A DNA stretch of 64,000 nucleotides from Dentipellis sp. KUC8613 (taxonomy: Eukaryota; Basidiomycota; Agaricomycetes; Russulales; Hericiaceae). The position numbers and the translations under genes were made by a program. The notes below the pieces were generated by a model. That model made no database searches and had not been told where the DNA came from. It saw nothing but the letters and a program-made list of their open reading frames with translations. The first letter of the stretch is position 1. Every line of letters starts with the position of its first letter. This document shows positions 1 through 11,082 of this stretch, in pieces. The DNA is taken from assembly GCA_002286715.1 (NCBI GenBank), contig NSJX01000002.1, positions 1,486,299 to 1,550,298 of the forward strand, given 5' to 3'.

Positions 1-2698
1 GCGGTGTGCATACGCGCACGTCAAGCTGTTCGATCGAATGAAGGTCAGGACGAAAGACCTAAGAAAAGCAGCGAAAGCACTGACCCAGGGCCAAGGACGA
101 ACTCTCCGCCGAGCTGCGTGACGTCGCCACCTTTCTCCCATGGAGGCATGACGACCTTCAAGGCGTTCCTCACCACCATTGCCAGCCCGCTGACCGGCCC
201 ATGCTTCACGTACTTGCCCTCATCGCTAGATACCGTGTCTGCATGAAGGTGCCCTGCCGCGCGGTGCGTGCGGGTCATGCCAAGGAGGTCGTACAACCTG
301 GCAGTTGGGTCTGTGTACATTTGGTATGGCATGTCGAAGATATCTGAAAGTGACATAGTTCAGTAAAAAAAGAGTTATGGAAATCAGAGAATATGGACAT
401 ACGACGATAGGACTTGAGAAGCGCGTGCGACCCACAGCCCACAAAAATGAGCCTGATCCCCGAGCGATAAAGCGCAGCATGGTCGACTTCTTTCTTGATC
501 GACTGGAGATAGTCCTGGCACAATGCACACCAAAAATGCCGAATAAAGATGACGACGGTCCTCTGCGCCTTCCACAGGTCGCCGAACGGAACGCGGAGGC
601 CATTCTCCTGCACGACGAGCATGTGCGCGGCCTCGTTCAGGTGGGCACGGCTGGGCAGAGTGCTGACGTTCAGCTGGGTGCTCTCAGGGTGCTGTGCTCG
701 CAAAGGTATGTTCTCGCGGCCTGCATGAGATGCCGTGGAGGGAGACAACGGGCGGGCGCTACCTGAGGGCGCGTTACGCGAAGAGACGTGTGTGTGCGAA
801 TGCAAATGCCCTCGGGAGCTCATGGATGGAGTAGCTGAGCGCGGAGGCGCGGAGTGTGGAGGTGAAAGGGGAGGAGTCTCTGGCCTTATATGACCTGTAT
901 GATGCAAGGGGGTGGGCGCACGAGAAGCAGAGGTCTGGGATCGCACTATGTGGGGAACGGGCTCCCGAGGCTTCGTGGCTGGTTGGAAAGGCGGAGGGGA
1001 AGCTGGAGGTGAGGCTGGGAGAGCCTTCGACTGCGGGTTCTTGGTGCTAGCACTGGCACTTGATGCAATGATAGATGAAGCCTCGTGCGCAGCGCAATCA
1101 CCAGAAGCGGCCGCGGGCTGATCACTTCGAACAACACCGTCCTTCTCGGGCACAGCTGGACTGGCGGCAGCCGGGAGATGAGGTTCCACGAGAGGCAAAT
1201 CCACCACAGATATGACCGTTTCTGACCGGGTAAGATCGAGGATTGGTTCGGGCTCGGACTCAGCAGAGAGAGGGAGCGACTTGCGCTTCGCTAGATGACG
1301 CGTCAGGGAAGGCTTGACCATAGCACTGTCTAGACTCAGATGTCCACTACGCTTGACGGAAGCGACCGAAGGCTGCCACGAGGACGAAGCTGATGACAGA
1401 GCGGGAGACGCTAACCCAATACTCGTAGGCGTAGATGAACGTGTAGATGGAGGAGTGGTGGGGTGCGGACCCTTGGACTCGACGGTATCGGCAGGCTGCG
1501 AAGGCGGGGAAGCTGCAAAACCTTTCGACGGCGAAGTTTCAGGTGTGGACAATCCAGTAACCACAGGAGTGTCGTGGGATGGTGTACTCGGAGGCATGTC
1601 GACTGCCAGTATATATAAGCTCTGTCTTTGGCTGTCCGTCCCACTGTGACGTGAAGATGTCGATGGCTGTCCAGATGCGTCCGGCGTGAAACAGAAAGAT
1701 GCAGATGCCTCCGCCGCAGAGGCCAGGAATGAAGCGTGAGATGCATGGGAGGCCAATGAAGGAGCTGCAGCGGGCAGAGAATCACGATCCACATCATGAT
1801 TCTGATTTCCAGTGCCACGCCCGTCCGAATTGCGGAAGTAAGTGGACGAAGAGGATGTAGAAGATGTACGGGAACCTGCGAGGCCGCTCGCACGCCGTTG
1901 ATTGAGAGCCATGACCAAGTAAGGCCCTTTGGCGACGGGAGACGCTTGCGGCTCCGGAGATGGCGCTGGAGATGGATATGCCAGGGGCTGCGGTGATGCT
2001 GCCTTTACAGGCAGTGAGAATGTCTTGGATCGCATGGTGAACACTGATTGGGAACGGCGGCGAGATTCATGGCGCTGCAACCCCGGGCGTGGCGTGGTCG
2101 TATCTTCCTGTTGCGGGACATCTTCGTGCTTCGGGGAGCTCGGCAGCTGATGAGTGCTATGGTAGCGAGACGGTTCCGAGTCTGAGGTGGTATATCCACT
2201 ACCATATACTCCAGGGCCCAAGGAAGAGTGTTTCGTGAGTTGGAAAGCGTATCCACCTGTCCTCGAGCTCGAGCGCCAAGATGTCGGGCCGGCCGCGCCG
2301 TCCGAAGCGCCGGTATCCTGCAAGAAATCGAAGGGCGGCTTACTGCGCTGGCGAGCAAGAGCCACGTAGTTCGCAATGTCCTTGATAGAGCGTCGATGCT
2401 CGCGCTTCTTCTCACTAGATTGCCGGTCTATGGGTGCAGGGGAGGACCTGTGTGGGAGTTGGGATGTCGTAGCAGCGCTCGGGCTTGGCCCTATTGGCAA
2501 TAACGTGTGCAGGGGGGCGGTATTCGACCTTGGGGGATGGCTGCGGTCGCGGAGGACGGAGAGGGGAGCGAAGGGGTCCGTAGGGTCTGGCGCTGGGTAG
2601 CGCGAGGAGTAGGGGAATTGGGGTGCAGGCTTGCGCTTCACGCGATGGGTAGCTGTGGGGTTCCGGGCAGACGGAGGAGCGGGTCGTGAGTCCGACAT
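1..2698 (-). CDS. AhpC/TSA (PRXL2/AAED1-type) thioredoxin-fold protein with long disordered N-terminus, partial
   Basis: Exon 1 runs 2698-403, exon 2 343-85, and exon 3 from 25 off the window edge; both introns are 59 bases with GT..AG ends. The first ~690 residues are Ser/Pro/Arg-rich with no recognisable domain. The last part of exon 1 is a thioredoxin fold: VPFGDLW, then IFIRHFWCALCQDYL with a CxxC in the position of the active-site cysteines, then FVGCG. Exon 2 adds YTDPTARLYDLLGM, and exon 3 starts GLTCAYAHR; both are typical of the PRXL2/AAED1 branch of peroxiredoxin-like proteins. The family is thought to act in redox reactions, but its substrate is unclear. The start is the first ATG of the open frame. 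The C-terminus lies outside the window. Identification of the fold is firm; the function is not. Confidence 0.85.
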
Positions 2699-3463
2699 AA
2701 TTAGATGAGAAGAATAATAAGCGGATTAAGTTAATGAATGCGATAGGAATGCGAGAATGGAGAGAAGGGCTCGGAGCTGCGAAGAGCGCTGCGAGAGAGG
2801 TGAGCGTGGAGAGTTACCACAGGGATGTGGGGGGCGCAGGCAAGGATGATAAATAGCTGGATGGAGCAGCAGCAGCGCTGCTGCATGTCATGGCCATGCT
2901 TTATACGCATGTCAAGATGTATTCCGAGCGTGCTGTAAGGAGCGTGTCCGTCGTTCGCACTGGCTTGACGGCTATAACGCCGGCTGCCTATCGATCAAAC
3001 CGGCCCATATCCTCCTTTCAAACTCCGCGACGCACTTCCCCACACTATCCCTCTGGCAACGCTCAGCCTCGGTGTGATCTCTTGCACCTCCGTGGCTATC
3101 GTGGCCTCTTTCTAATACGTTCTCAAGTCTCTGCGTCCTTGTCGCATTGCGACGCATTATCGTGCACTTGTCGCAGCAAGGCCACTGGCTCCGTCCGCGT
3201 AGCTACACTGCATAATCTTGAACAGCCTTCATTGGATGCCGGCCCTGCCACCTGAGCTGCTCCGACAGCTGGAGGGATTCTCGGCGAGCGACATTTTTAG
3301 CAGTACACCGGGCTCGGAACACAATATCGCTTTCGCAGCGGTGGATTAGTAAAGCGGGCCAAATAGTAGGACTACAATTATAGGGGGCTGTGTACTGTAC
3401 AACATATTACAACAGGTGAAGTAAGAACGGCGGGATTACCATACAACCTCTTTTTAGCTTTAT
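2699..3463. other. intergenic region upstream of the AhpC/TSA gene
   Basis: This stretch lies between the start of the AhpC/TSA gene and the stop of the MFS gene, both on the minus strand. It should hold the promoter of the first and the terminator of the second. A 121-codon open frame on the plus strand has no recognisable family and no splice support, so I do not call it. Confidence 0.5.
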
Positions 3464-5507
3464 TCATACATCCTCGCGTTTGCACTCGAGCGCAACAGAT
3501 TTCTCTTCGTCTACACTTCGCTTTTGGTTTCGTCTGTGAATGTATAGCGCGACGACCAAAAATATGCAAGGAATGGTATCTGTCAACTGGAGGACATTAA
3601 ACGTCAGACTGTTACTGCGGCAATAGAGCGGTGGAGGCACTACATACCGATGCAAATGTCACACCCTTCCACCAGGTATATGTGGAACCAAGTATAGCTC
3701 CAGATATTGGAGGCCCAACGAGACAGGCGACTCCGACAGGCACGACAGCCATGCCCATTCGCTTTCTGTGGAGTCGTCAACGTCAGTGGTTGTATTCAGT
3801 AGAAAATCCAGGCTAGGCATACCCTTTATCCATTCCTGCTGGTGTCAATGCGTCGATGACAGGCAGGTACAATGCAACGCCTATAGTTTCATATGAGGAC
3901 AAAACGACGCAAATCATTACGAAAGCAACGCACTAGCTCCGAAAAAGAATCCATAGCTATACAAGGGCCCGACATCAGACGGAGGCGTGATATGAGCGAA
4001 CTTAAAGTGACTCACACAAGTACGAAGAGGACCAGTCCGACAGGCGTTGCGCACCCTAGCATCGCAAAGCCGACGATACCTAGAGGGGGAAAGGGCAGAG
4101 GTTATGACGTGATCTTGTATCAGACTTTGTGCGTAACGACTCACCTCCGAAAGTAGCACAAACTACGAACACTTCCATCTTTCCCCATTTGTCTGCGAGG
4201 TAGCTCGGCACTACCCGTCCAAGCACGCTTGCGCCGTTCATGATCGCCACTGAATAGAACGCCAGGCTTTCTGCGATCCCATGCCTTCGAGCAAACAGCT
4301 GCACGTAGAACGCTGGGAAATACATCCCTAGGGATGCGACAAAGCCCCAGATGACCGTGAGGATGTACACAGAATCGGTGAGCGTTGTCGGGGGAGGAGA
4401 AGCGGGGCGGGGAGGCATCGCAGGGATGTAAATGAGGAGATTGCCGATGATGAAGAGGGCGAGGGACACAAAGGCGGCAATGCGGATACCCCAGATAAAT
4501 CCGACATGTCCGTGGATGAGGTAGTTCAGTAGGACTAGCGCGGTGTTTGAGTCAATTTATTTGAGAATAAGATACAATAAACTCACTGGATAGGAAAATG
4601 CCGCCTATCGAGGCACCGGAGTCAACCAAGCCCTATAGAAAGATGAGCGATTTTCCGTGAATCCGAATAGCAGACATCGCGCACCATTGCTAGTGCCCGT
4701 TTGGACCGGAAGTGATGCGATACCACCGCTTGAGCAGGAATGTAGAGAATGCCAATGCCGGCACCCATTCCGACTCCTTGCGCGAGCAAAATCTAAGCCG
4801 AAAGAGGTGAGACAGGATTGAGCATGGAGATTAGAAGTATCTGGTACCTGGATATATTGATGCGGCTTGGTCAAGGACAGTAAGAAGAAGCTAAGCAAGA
4901 TGTTCGTTCATCTCATTCGACTACGTATAAACAGAGAGACTCCAACCTTATTGTAAACAACAAGCATCCGGAAATGTTTGCTGTCCGAATGTAACCCAAA
5001 TCGAACCTGCAACGAGATGATTCATAAATGCACACTTGCAGAAACAAGTAATGGCTTACAGTTTGCCTCCTATGGGGCCTAGTATGAGTTCAAGAAAGAT
5101 CTGGACGCCTCCAATCCAGCTGATTGCCGAGGCAGATCTGTCGTTGAGCCAAGTAGTCGTGTAGTAGTCTTGAAAGACCCCAAATGCAGACGTCTACCCA
5201 AAGCGCAGATGTTAGTGAAAGAACATGTGAAAGCAAGTGCTATGTATGAAGCTTACCATGCCGACAGAGCAGGAGAGTATCAGCCATGCGCCCAGAACTA
5301 GAGGGTGTTCGGATTTATGAGCCCACAGTCGGTGCAAGAAACCGTTTCATACTGACCAGTGCTCCAAGCGCGCCAGCGACCCTCGGGGTAGTCTTCGCCC
5401 AAGGAGTCATGCGATGAAGGAGACGAGCACGTAGTGTCGGGCTTCGAGGTATGGCTCGCCGCGACACTGACGACGTCAAAATCCTGCTTCTCGATGCTGG
5501 CTCCCAT
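3464..5507 (-). CDS. MFS transporter, monocarboxylate-permease (MCT/Mch) type
   Basis: A multi-exon model joins cleanly in phase from the ATG at 5507 to the stop at 3464. Early junctions are 5357/5297, 5257/5193 and 5060. The N-terminal tail is about 45 residues and hydrophilic, followed by RWRAWSTVLGAW and SAFGVFQDYY, the usual opening of fungal MCT-like carriers. Later landmarks are LGPIGGKLFDLGY, LSLTKPHQY, LAQGVGMGAGIGILYIPAQ, SHHFRSKRALAMG, LGRVVPSYLADKWG and YGFFFGASVALYLPVIDAL, spanning the twelve expected membrane segments. The tail is basic and cytosolic. The family moves monocarboxylates, riboflavin or related small organic acids by proton symport at the plasma membrane or in organelles; the substrate here cannot be read. 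All junctions have GT..AG ends. The gene looks intact. Confidence 0.88.
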
Positions 5508-6900
5508 GTCCGCTGGTCAAAGGGCTGAAGTGCTGGTGGCTGGTGACGTATATTTCTCCGCACCCGCCGCCTTTTATCCTCGCCAGCATGCTCGCAGCGC
5601 GAGGAACACGCGCGTCTCGGCGGAATGAAACCCGCCGCATGCCCTGCCCAAATGACTCACGCACCGACGCACTCCAGCGCAGTCCGGCGTCATCGGATGC
5701 CATCCGCGACCACGTACACTGCGTCTCAGCGACGAATTCCAGCCGAAGACTTCCATTTTCCCCAGGATTCCGCGGCGAGCACGTACGGCCGTGCGCGCAG
5801 GCGCCGAAACAAACGCGCGGGCGCGCTCGGCGGCGCGAGGGCTGTCAGAATGAAGCAGGTACGCCGCTGAGGCCCGCTGTGCGGGCCTGGCGGGCGCGAG
5901 AATCCAGGCTAGGAAAGCAGAATCGCGAAGCCGCCTTGACGCCGGCGGGCGCCATGGCGGGCGGCCCGCACAGCGGACTGGGTGGGCAGGCTATGCCACC
6001 GGGCGTCGCGCCGTGTGAGCCTATGCGACAACTTCCGTGTAGAGCACATCGCCTTCGCTATGGGGCCTTGCGGGTGACGTCCAAGATCTGACTTGCGCAT
6101 GCGCGCCTGTCCCATGCCGCCCCATGCGGTGTCCCGGGAGTACTCCGGATGGGGCATCGTCACCACGAAGCTCGCAGCTGCCAACAAACGCGGCGCCTTT
6201 TGCTCGTCGATCCATGTGCTCTTCGCCCTTATCCTCGAGTAAGTGCGCTGCTTGAGCGTCTTTCGTCGGTTCTTGTCGCCTATGTCCTCCACAGCTGTGT
6301 GCACACAATTGAGCGAACCTGTATCATGAGATCATTGATAAGTGGCTGCCGCAGAACCCACGGCGCTTCTGAGGAAACGGAAGTGTCAGTTAAGGGCAGT
6401 GATAGCGGCATACTACGGAGTCTGTCGCTACGTCGCCGGGCCTCGAGAAGTTGTCGCAGACGCTCACTTCGGAGAAGAGACAAGCGCCCCCGGCCGTCAG
6501 TACAACGGTGCTTGCACATACTATATCGCGTGGATATGCAAGCGCTAGAATATCAGTGACATAAGGATTTGGTTCGTAATGATATGGACGGCGTTCGTTG
6601 TGAAAATGGGACATCTGTTCAGCAAGATGCCGTAGTGCATTGGACGTGATATTCTAGAGGAAAGAGCTTGAGTGCCAGTCCGTCGCCGCTTTCTCACGCG
6701 TCTAACGCTCAGCATCAGCAAAGACACAAACTGAACAGCTCGAGTAATGACTATAATAGAGCAATGCGTAATATTGCGAGTAATACTAGATGCACAATTC
6801 CATGATATAGTAGAAAATATTCAGCGATGTGCGAGGGCAATCCGAATTAGATGGGTGGGCTCCGGCTTAGTGTCTAGCTAATCTGGAAGGATAGAGATGA
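5508..6900. other. intergenic region, promoter of the MFS gene, locally GC-rich
   Basis: About 1.4 kb separates the MFS start from the stop of the amino-acid transporter. The part from roughly 5560 to 6080 is GC-rich and carries open frames on both strands, which look like composition effects: they have Arg/Ala-rich translations and no conserved motif. From 6560 to 6860 the sequence is AT-richer. I see no gene. Confidence 0.5.
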
Positions 6901-9734
6901 TTAGAAGAACCCATTAGTTCCATCGGGAACATTGCAGCCCCCGAAGACGGGAGGTGCCTCTGGCTCTGGCTGCACCATGAGCTAAAGCAGACGCAATTTA
7001 GTGGGAGTGTGAATGAGCAAATGAGAGGACATACCCGAACGGTCTGAACAGTCGTATAGATGGCGGCTGCCATACCAAAAACGAACAACGCGATGTCCGC
7101 AAGCTTCTCCCTCCGCGTGCGAGCGCAGGCCTTGTAGTGAAGCATCGCAGGGTAGACATAGCAAAGCGGCACGCTACACCCAATTGCAAGTCAGTCTTAC
7201 CACCTGCAGGGAAAAAGAAGCCGATAGAAGACGCACCAAGCAAAGCTTCCCACGAACGCGACGAACTTATCGAGATCCTTCGCGCCTGCCCAGCTAATTA
7301 CAGTGCAGCCGAGCACAATCAGGCCACGGAAGCCGTTCTTCATCCACTTGACCTTGCTATCAAGCTTCCCACTCCTCGAAGGGTGGAAGATGCCGTTCTC
7401 CATGATCCGGACGGCCGGGAACAGTTGAAGGGGCACAGAGAGCAGAATCGCGAGCCCGTAGAGAAGCTGCACCGCCTGCACGAGACGAGAGGTCGAGTCG
7501 AGGTTGGTAATGACGACGGTCTTAATCGCAGGCCCGAACGTGAGGTAGGACAGCGCTCCGGCGCCGCCGAAGAGGACTGCGTTACAGTCATGTTAGTTTC
7601 ATGACATATCCAAAGAGAAGTGTGTGTACCTAGAAGGAAGATCATGACGCCGGAAAGAACGGCAGGGAACTTGTGCGGCTCCCGCATGGAATCCGTTATG
7701 GGAATGACCTAGGTTCACACCATGAGCGCTGGGAACATGTAACGTGCATGTGGATGCCTACCAATCCGATGCCTTCGAACGAGAATACCGCAGTGCTGCA
7801 TGCCGGAATTAGCTATCAGTGATAAGCGGCAAGAAGTCGACGCACCCTATCAGCAGCGGGAAGTCCTTCGGATTGAAGAGCTCAACCTGCGCAATGCCTC
7901 TGTTCGCAATCAAGCCAATTTCGCTGCCGAAGATATAGACGAGACCAGCCAGGATGAACACGTCGGCAATAAGTGCCGTCGTGCTCAGCTTCGCAAGGTT
8001 TCGGATGAGAGCCATTGGCAGGAAAATAACCAGCTGAATGAGAATGAGATAGGTGACAGGCATAATCGTGGCACAGCGTGTCGCGGCAGCGACGAAGGAC
8101 TGCAGCGATTCAGCTACGAAGATGGTGTAAGCGGCAACGAAGCCAATTTGCGAGATTGTGATGGAGAAGAGGATAGCCGCGCGCATCCAAGGTCCATAGA
8201 GTGCGCCGCCAATGTCTAGCGGAAGACGATACGGAGTGAGCGAACGGAAGGCGGATACTGAGGAGATGTGCATACCTCCGAAACTCCCAGACACGACAAA
8301 CTTGGTTTGAACGAGAAGGAGGAAAGAGTATAACGAAATGATTGCAATCACCGAGAGCGTGATTGCAGAGAAAAGGATACCACCGTTGAAGAAACTATGC
8401 CCGTGTCAGAAAACTTCTCAAAACCAGGATGTGAATCCACTCACGCTTTGCCGAGAAAGAGCACTCCAGTGCCGACAAAGGCCTTCAGAAGCTGCAGAAG
8501 AAAGACGCCTTAGTTCCAGAACAATTCCAGGGAAGAAAGACGAGTACCATAAGAATTGCATCTCCAACCGTTGCATCTCCAGGAGCGCTGACGCTTGCGC
8601 GTCTACGTCTCGACTGTGATCTTGAATGAGACTTTGCACGATGCAACAGGGGCGTGCGCTCAGTATCATGCACGGGCTTCGGCGGCTCAACAGGGTGAAC
8701 ATGTAGCGAAGGCGGTAGGCCACCTTCCGGTTCAGGAAGTACAAGTTCGTGAGCGAGCTGAGGTTGTGACTCTTCATCCCCTTCCTCTTCCTCGTCCTCT
8801 TCTTCAATCTCTTCCAAATCTTCTCCGGCCTGTGAAAGCAACGCATAAGTACAGATAATAACGGTCAAGATGCCAAGGGCCAGATAAGATACTCACGAAG
8901 TGACCGAAGATATACAAGAAATCAATGAAATTCCTAAGTATTCTCGGAGGTTCACGTTCGTCATCGTCATCCGAGTGCAGCAAGACGTAATTTCGGCGGA
9001 AACCTCCTGGTTCATGGATATGCTCGAAAGCCGGATGCGGTGCAGCCATGGCCGAACCTGCAAAGGAAGCCGACCGAGGTCGCGTTTGCCTCCGCTGTTC
9101 TTGCTGCCACTTGTAAATATCATGACTAGAGACAAGCCATGAATTAGTGCACGAGCCGATAACACAAAGATATGACGCACGTAATGTCTGCACCCGGAGC
9201 ATGATACGGCACAGGGAATGGCTCGGTGTCCTCCCGCAGGTGAGAGCGGGAAGACATCCTCGATGGTCCACCTTCAGATCCGCTCCCATAGTTCCGCTCG
9301 TCTCTCGAAACAAGATGCTTCCGGAGAACCTTCGCCTTGTCCTCCTCCGGCAGGTCTTCCACGGCCGCGGGAAGGTCGCCAGCGTTGACTGGAGTGCGCC
9401 TCCCTCCTTCCTCGGCTCTGCCCTGGGCTATGCCACTAGGTCTACGCGCGCTTATGCCGCCTACGGACGGGCGTCTCGACGAATCCCCACTGCCTGGTTG
9501 AAGGCTTGCATTCGACGGCACATATTCTGCCGCGCGTGGAGTGTTGCTTGTAGCGGTATTCGGCGTGCCGCGCGGGGGGATGTTGGGTACGGGAGGCGTG
9601 CCGCTCAATTGGGCGCGCAAAGAACGCAAGTCAGGTGTTCCGTAGAATGGAGTTCCCGTCGAATTCGGTGTCCCTTGTTCGCCTTGCGAACGTCGGGCAT
9701 CGTTGATGTTCAGAGGACGGGTAGGTGTCGACAT
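6901..9734 (-). CDS. vacuolar amino-acid transporter, AAAP family, AVT3/AVT4-like
   Basis: The ATG at 9734 opens a hydrophilic N-terminus of about 290 residues with STPTRP and GTPF/GTPP repeats and an acidic EDEEEEGDEE run. The transporter core follows: SAPGDATVGDAILMLLKAF and GTGVLFLGKAFFNGG at membrane segment 1, QIGFVAAYTIFVAESLQSF, PLLIGTAVFSFEGIGLVIPI, LFGGAGALSYLTFG and LSVPLQLFPAVRIMENGIF. The stop is TAA at 6903-6901, after PDGTNGFF. The core matches the AVT3/AVT4 branch, which exports neutral amino acids from the vacuole. The first intron starts at 9180; the remaining exon joins follow GT..AG and keep frame. The gene is divergent from the FRA10AC1 gene across 381 bp that contain GATA sites. 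Family assignment is firm; the exact AVT class is inferred from the long N-terminus and from segment 1. Confidence 0.9.
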
Positions 9735-10115
9735 AGATGTTCGGCCACGGTGCGCTTGTGGTGGTGGTCAAAGGTAAAGAATAGAAACACGAGGAGGCTA
9801 ACGGATCTTGTGCGCTGGGGGAGGACTCCGTGCAACGATGTAGCAGGCGCCGGATAAGCCGTAAGAACCGAGCGGGGAAGTCGACTCAGACTTGGCTAGT
9901 CTAAGCGCCCAGATCTCCGCACGCGGTTATCTTATCTGGACCGGGCGCTAACACTCTCCAAGCGCCCAGTAAGTTCTGCCCAATTCCGCTTGTCACCCCG
10001 TTACTTACTCCAGCGACCCCCATTATCTGCAGGCTGTTATCAAGCGACAATTGAAGGTATGTCTATTACTGCGTGATGCACAGTAGAGGAAATCCAACGA
10101 AGTTTGCTCAGAACT
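9735..10115. promoter_or_regulatory. bidirectional promoter with GATA sites and AGCGCCC repeats
   Basis: The 381 bp lie between the divergent starts of the amino-acid transporter and the FRA10AC1 gene. AGCGCCC occurs at 9904-9910 and 9961-9967, with its reverse complement GGGCGCT at 9943-9949. Between the first and the inverted copy, 9927-9937 reads TTATCTTATCT, which is AGATAAGATAA on the other strand and so a double GATA site. GATA factors control nitrogen-source genes in fungi. That these sites are used here is inference. Confidence 0.55.
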
Positions 10116-10898
10116 ATGGCGCTGTACGGCAACAGCCACGCATCTGGCTCGAGATCTGCCGCACCCGTATCTCTCGCGACAGAATTCGACATCCTCAAAG
10201 CTACCCATAAATTCTTACGCGATGAAGGCGAAGACGATAACAGCGCATCTTGGAACGAGAAACTAGCCCAGAAGTACTACTCCAGCCTCTTTCGCGAGTT
10301 CGCAGTATGCGACCTCAAACACTACAAGTCAGGAAACGTGCGTAAATACCTCTGGGGCTATGAACATCACTGATACACATATCATACACAGTTCTCGCTC
10401 AGATGGCGCACAGAGTCGGAGGTTTTGTCTGGTGCGGGAGAGACGACTTGCGGAAACACGCGGTGTCCGCATCATATGCCAGGTGACGACCCGGACGCCC
10501 CGCCTGAGGTTCCTCTCCAAACGCTCGAGCTTCCATTCGCATATGAAGAGCATGGTGAAGTCAAGAACGCGCTCGTCAAAGTGGTATTGTGCGATCGCTG
10601 TTGCAAGAAGTTGATGTGGAAGAGGAACAAGGAGAAGGAGTCACAGGCAAAGGGTTCCTCGGGGTCAAGAGATGAAGGAAGAAAGGACTCGGAGGGGCAT
10701 CCCTTGACGGGTCAAGAACAAGACGGTGAGTATGACGATGCCGCTGAAGACGGCCGGAGGAGACGACACAAGGAGAGGAGGGGTGAGGACGTGAGGGCGG
10801 AATCACGCCGTGGCAGGAGGTCGCGCTCACGATCGCCTAGAAGAAAGAGACCGGAGGAAGAGCACAGACACAGTCGTCGACCGAAATCTCCTTTATGA
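10116..10898 (+). CDS. FRA10AC1-domain protein
   Basis: Exon 1 is 10116-10337 (74 codons) and exon 2 is 10392-10898, separated by a 54-base GT..AG intron. The product has 242 residues. It carries the FRA10AC1 core: an N-terminal helix region ending FREFAVCDLKHYKSGN, then FSLRWRTESEVLSGAGE, CGNTRC, PFAYEEHGEVKNALVKVVLC and DRCCKKLMWKRNKEKE. The two CxxC-like pairs suggest metal binding. The C-terminal 80 residues are Arg/Ser-rich (SRSRSPRRKRP), as in splicing-linked nuclear proteins. Human FRA10AC1 is nuclear and reported with spliceosomal complexes. In-frame sequence upstream of 10116 has a TTG but no ATG, so 10116 is taken as the start. Confidence 0.88.
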
Positions 10899-11082
10899 GT
10901 CAGGCGTATTTCCGTATGTATACCCAGCATCATAAGCGTGTGCGGATGGCATTCTCTACCACTGGACAAATGGGCTCATTATCACCAGGTGACATTAGCA
11001 TAACACCATATTCTAAGATCTAACAGTACAGGCGAGCAAACGGGGTACAGGATCAAGATGGGTGCATGAAGGTTTGAAGCTG

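Noticed and set aside
5543..6091. A 182-codon plus-strand frame
   Set aside because: Arg/Ala/Pro-rich translation in a GC-rich promoter stretch with open frames on both strands; no motif, no splice signals needed or seen.
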